A stretch of DNA of 18,031 nucleotides, from the NCBI GenBank assembly GCA_018825725.1, contig JAHKBC010000178.1, positions 1 to 18,031 of the forward strand, written 5' to 3'. Below the pieces are notes generated by a model, which was not told the DNA's origin, made no database searches, and worked only from the letters and a program-made list of their open reading frames with translations. Both the position numbers and the translations under genes were made by a program. Source of the stretch: Candidatus Omnitrophota bacterium (GTDB taxonomy: Bacteria > Omnitrophota > Gorgyraeia > Gygaellales > Profunditerraquicolaceae). Below are positions 15,932-18,031 of the stretch, one piece after another (position 1 is the first letter of the stretch; each line of letters starts with the position of its first letter).

Positions 15932-16758
15932 AAGATGCAGGGGCAAGGCTTATTAAAGAGAATTATATAAGCGCTGAGCAGCTGCATTTAGCTCAGCAAG
16001 AGGCTCAGGGAAGCGGCAAGTCTTTACTGGTAGCTTTGGTAAAGCTCGGCTATCTAACTGAAGAGAATGTCCTCATCTTTTTAGCCCAGGAGTGCGGAAT
16101 CCCTTACCTTAAGCTCGGGAATTACCTGATTCGTCCTGAATTATCCGGGATTTTAGATGAAGAATTCTGCCGGCAGAACAGTATTATCCCGGTATTTAAG
16201 ATCAATAACAGGCTTTTTATCGCCTGCGCCAATCCTTTAGATACTATGTTGATAGATACTATCGGCAGGATAACCGGTTATGAGGTAGAATCTTTGGCAG
16301 CCTCAGCTTCCTCTATAAATGACGCGCTGGATTTATGTTATGGTAAGCCAGACAAGAATTTTGAGTTGGAAAATTTTATTTTTAAGCCCTCATCTCTTAA
16401 GAGGCTGGTTTTTTGCCGGGATTCCGAAAGGCAGGGTCTTCAGATCCCCGTAAGTATAGAGATTAAGGATGAAAGTGTTCTCACGCACCCTACTTTATCC
16501 ATGGAGGGGTTCACGCGCAATATCTCCCGCGGCGGAACCTCAATTGGCCTACAGTTGTCTTTATACCTGCCTCCAGGAATAAAAATAGCCTTGAGTTTTA
16601 AGCCTAAACAAAATATTCTCTCTAATTCCTCTGATATTATCCATGCCAATGGAGAGGTAATCTACTGCCTTATGGAGAAGAATCTTTATTATTTTATAGG
16701 CGTTAAATTCAGGGATTTAAGCACTAATACCCGCGACAGGCTTATAAAATTGATCTGA
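15928..16758 (+). CDS. GspE N-domain (MshEN-like) fused to PilZ
   Basis: A 276-residue two-part protein. Residues 1-140 match the N-terminal region of GspE/PilB/MshE ATPases: a MshEN-like part with LLVALVKLGYLTEENVLIFLA (about 33-53) and GIPYLKL (57-63), then the second N-domain with IIPVFKINNRLFIACANPLD (86-105). No Walker motif or ATPase core follows. Residues about 158-276 form a PilZ domain with RxxxR (RDSER, 164-168), N-x-S-x-x-G (NISRGG, 198-203) and FIGVKF (256-261). Some ligand residues of MshEN motif 1 are changed, so only the PilZ part is a confident cyclic di-GMP binder. Start GTG overlaps the upstream stop, indicating coupling to the regulator. It may compete with or dock on the true ATPase; no known symbol fits. 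Confidence 0.9.
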   Translation: MKDAGARLIKENYISAEQLHLAQQEAQGSGKSLLVALVKLGYLTEENVLIFLAQECGIPYLKLGNYLIRPELSGILDEEFCRQNSIIPVFKINNRLFIACANPLDTMLIDTIGRITGYEVESLAASASSINDALDLCYGKPDKNFELENFIFKPSSLKRLVFCRDSERQGLQIPVSIEIKDESVLTHPTLSMEGFTRNISRGGTSIGLQLSLYLPPGIKIALSFKPKQNILSNSSDIIHANGEVIYCLMEKNLYYFIGVKFRDLSTNTRDRLIKLI

Positions 16759-16818
16759 TTTCCCTCCTGTGTCGGAATTTTAACCCGCATATTCTATTTA
16801 GTTTTCTTAGAGCGTGGC

Positions 16819-16846
16819 TTGAAATTAGGCTTAGATATGCTATACT
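16819..16846 (+). promoter_or_regulatory. Promoter P1 upstream of the pilin gene
   Basis: TTGAAA (16819-16824) and TATACT (16841-16846) are spaced by 16 bp, with TGC just before the -10 box giving an extended -10. This is a good sigma-70 type promoter. Transcription would begin near 16853, giving a leader of about 110 bases before the pilin ATG at 16964. Confidence 0.6.
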
Positions 16847-16866
16847 CTTGTTGACAGTACAAGAGT
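16844..16866. promoter_or_regulatory. Dyad overlapping P1 -10 box and start
   Basis: A perfect inverted repeat with 7-bp arms, ACTCTTG (16844-16850) and CAAGAGT (16860-16866), separated by 9 bases. It overlaps the last bases of the P1 -10 box and the expected start of transcription, so an operator is the simplest reading. A transcript from P1 would not contain the left arm, which argues against an RNA hairpin. The binding protein is unknown, and no regulator gene with a DNA-binding domain lies in the window. Confidence 0.4.
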
Positions 16867-16900
16867 TCCTTTATATAAGGTAAAGGAAGGAGGTGGTGTT

Positions 16901-16918
16901 TTGCTAAAAAAGGCTTGA
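16901..16918 (+). other. Possible five-codon leader micro-ORF
   Basis: TTG at 16901 is followed by CTA AAA AAG GCT and TGA, encoding M-L-K-K-A. A strong ribosome site, AAGGAGGTGG (16887-16896), lies at a proper distance. The start and first residues resemble those of pilin genes such as the one at 1085 (MLKK). It could be a leader peptide in a transcript from P1 or a remnant of a lost pilin gene start. Evidence is thin. Confidence 0.25.
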
Positions 16919-16942
16919 CAAGGCAGCGTATTTTGTTAGAAT
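16915..16942 (+). promoter_or_regulatory. Promoter P2 close to the pilin gene
   Basis: A consensus TTGACA (16915-16920) and TAGAAT (16937-16942) are spaced by 16 bp, with TGT before the -10 box giving an extended -10. Transcription would start near 16949, directly at the ribosome site AAAGGAGGTGA (16948-16958). The untranslated leader would be only about 15 bases long. A strong promoter fits high expression of a major pilin. Confidence 0.65.
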
Positions 16943-16963
16943 CTTTTAAAGGAGGTGACTAAG

Positions 16964-17296
16964 ATGAAGAGAAAGGGTTTTACGTTAATTGAGTTGGTTA
17001 TGGTTATCGTTATTATCGGTATCTTAGCAGCTGTTGCTATTCCAAAGTTTATTGATTTAAGAGATGAAGCGGCTATGGCTAAATGCAAGGCTACAGGCGG
17101 CGCGTTGAGAGTTGCGCTAGCTAATTATTACGCCAATTCAGCGCTTGCTGGTGCAGCAGGCTTCCCAGCATCGACAGCTAGTCTTACGGATTATATGCAG
17201 ACAGCTTTTGATACGCCTCTTGTTGGTGCCACGTGGGACGTTAGTTATGTTGCGAGTACAGGTGTGCTTGATGTAGATACTGCTTGTTCAATATAA
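16964..17296 (+). CDS. Major type IV pilin (MshA/GspG-like)
   Basis: Probable major structural pilin, 110 residues. The leader MKRKG is cleaved before Phe6, with Glu10 at mature +5 and the classic hydrophobic helix to about residue 27, then IPKFIDLRDEAAMAKC. Two cysteines, Cys41 and Cys108, could form a disulphide linking the helix end to the C-terminus. The globular part is small and rich in Ala, Ser and Thr, as in minimal pilins. I place the start at ATG 16964, since an in-frame GTG at 16955 lies inside the ribosome site. Its own promoters and terminator make it a separate, strongly expressed unit, unlike the four minor pilin genes at the left end. It lacks the C-terminal features of GspG calcium sites that I could confirm, so MshA/PilA-like is my preferred reading. 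Confidence 0.92.
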   Translation: MKRKGFTLIELVMVIVIIGILAAVAIPKFIDLRDEAAMAKCKATGGALRVALANYYANSALAGAAGFPASTASLTDYMQTAFDTPLVGATWDVSYVASTGVLDVDTACSI

Positions 17297-17324
17297 ACTT
17301 CTACATTCAAGAAGGTAATTTTCA

Positions 17325-17360
17325 TAAAAAAGGAGAGTTAGTATTAACTCTCCTTTTTTA
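17325..17360 (+). terminator. Strong terminator after the pilin gene
   Basis: A perfect 16-bp stem (17325-17340 paired with 17345-17360) with a GTAT loop. The core GGAGAGTTA pairs with TAACTCTCC, and the ends are A-run and T-run, so the hairpin can terminate transcription in both directions. It closes the pilin unit 28 bases after the stop codon. Confidence 0.93.
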
Positions 17361-17380
17361 TGTCCGCAATAATTAATTAT

Positions 17381-18031
17381 ATGCTTAGAGATAGAAAAGA
17401 ACAGATTGTTCTTTTAGTGATTTTTGTTTTGGTTTTTGGAGTGTACATTAATTCCCTGCCGGGCAGCTTTGTTTTTGACGATATGCACATGATCGTCAAG
17501 AACAATTACATTAAGAGTACCCAGGGTTTAACCAAATTATTCGGCGCCAAAATCACTAGTGTTATCATACCCGGAGGCATGTACAGGCCGGTTTTAATGT
17601 TGACCTACGCTTTTAACTACGCTTTTGGGGCTTTAAATCCCTACGGTTACCATATTATTAACATCCTTATCCATTTTTTGAACGCGGTCCTTCTTTATCT
17701 AATACTTAATATTCTTTTTAGGGACTTAAATTTTTATCTCATGTTGTTTCTGGTTGCTCTCTTCTGCGTGCATCCTATAAATACCGAAGCAGTTACATAT
17801 TTAAGCAGTCGTTCTACAATTCTTTGCGCGTTTTTTATATTGGTTTCGTTCTATAATTATATTCTCTGGAGAAGAAGTGGTAAGGTAAAGTTTCAAGCCC
17901 TTAGCCTTGTATCCTATATTCTGGCTCTTTTAACCAAAGAAATAGGGTTAGTGCTCGTATTATTGGTTTCTCTTTATGAATTTGTTTATAGTGAAGATAT
18001 CATTAAAGAAAAAAAGAGGATATTTTTCGGA
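17381..18031 (+). CDS. TMTC-type glycosyltransferase, N-terminal part
   Basis: Start of a large polytopic membrane protein that runs off the right edge (217 residues seen from ATG 17381; an in-frame ATG at 17360 would add seven). The visible part has a basic tip, a first membrane helix (about 9-25), the FVFDDMHMIVKNN loop with the Asp-Asp pair typical of GT-C enzymes, then YRPVLMLTYAFNY, YHIINILIHFLNA, the VHPINTEAVTYLSSRS motif and LLTKEIGLVLVLL. These are hallmarks of the bacterial TMTC-like (O-mannosyl/TPR) glycosyltransferase family, which use lipid-linked sugars on the periplasmic side and often end in TPRs. No ribosome site is visible. Its place after the pilin gene raises pilin glycosylation as a possible job. 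Confidence 0.85.
   Translation, partial: MLRDRKEQIVLLVIFVLVFGVYINSLPGSFVFDDMHMIVKNNYIKSTQGLTKLFGAKITSVIIPGGMYRPVLMLTYAFNYAFGALNPYGYHIINILIHFLNAVLLYLILNILFRDLNFYLMLFLVALFCVHPINTEAVTYLSSRSTILCAFFILVSFYNYILWRRSGKVKFQALSLVSYILALLTKEIGLVLVLLVSLYEFVYSEDIIKEKKRIFFG

Noticed and set aside
16815..16830. Sigma-54 promoter for the pilin gene (TGGC ... GGC)
   Set aside because: GG and GC elements are spaced by 11 instead of 10 bases and the -12 box is poor; the sigma-70 type boxes fit better.
16955..16963. GTG at 16955 as the pilin start codon
   Set aside because: It lies inside the AAAGGAGGTGA ribosome site; ATG at 16964 has proper spacing and gives a normal leader peptide.

Overview
The window is almost wholly coding, with every gene on the + strand. 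It carries a nearly complete type IV pilus / type II secretion-like apparatus. The AT-leaning composition, the mix of GspE-like, PilM/PilN-like and MSHA-like parts, and a bacterial TMTC-type glycosyltransferase suggest an uncultured Gram-negative (diderm) bacterium. A Candidatus Omnitrophota-type or deltaproteobacteria-like genome would fit, but taxonomy is inference and only weakly supported. A secretin gene makes an outer membrane certain in practice.

Layout. 1-101: tail of an upstream unit, ending in a hairpin plus T-run. 102-3028: four prepilin-like genes (GspH-, GspI/PilV-, GspJ/PilW- and GspK/PilX-like), the set expected to form a pilus tip. 3067-3345: a small secreted coiled-coil protein. 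3370-7712: the trans-envelope alignment complex and outer-membrane gate: a PilM-PilN fusion, PilO, a PilP/GspC-like protein and a secretin. After a 163-bp gap with an extended -10 promoter, 7876-13876 encodes a long membrane-anchored coiled-coil protein, an exported TPR protein, the GspE/PilB/MshE-type assembly ATPase, an ExeA/MshM-type AAA ATPase and the PilC/GspF platform protein. 13892-16758 is a compact signalling cassette: histidine kinase, two-TM small protein, PilZ protein, single-domain-like response regulator, and a fusion of a detached GspE/MshE N-terminal domain to a PilZ domain. 16759-16963 is a regulatory gap with two good promoters, a dyad and a micro-ORF. 16964-17296 is the probable major pilin, closed by a perfect 16-bp-stem terminator. 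17381 to the right edge is the start of a multi-membrane-span glycosyltransferase of the TMTC type.

How the genes work together. The order PilM/N, PilO, PilP, secretin, TPR protein, ATPase, ExeA-like ATPase, PilC closely follows the Vibrio MSHA locus (mshI-J-K-L ... N-E ... G, with mshM as the ExeA-like gene). I therefore read the machine as an MSHA-like pilus. Minor pilins prime the fibre, the ATPase and PilC add the major pilin, and the PilMN-O-P complex links the inner-membrane motor to the secretin. The glycosyltransferase may decorate pilin. The most unusual part is the kinase / PilZ / receiver / MshEN-PilZ cassette wedged between the platform gene and the pilin gene. It suggests control of pilus assembly by phosphorylation and cyclic di-GMP at the protein level rather than only by transcription. 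No retraction ATPase (PilT) and no prepilin peptidase are present in this window.
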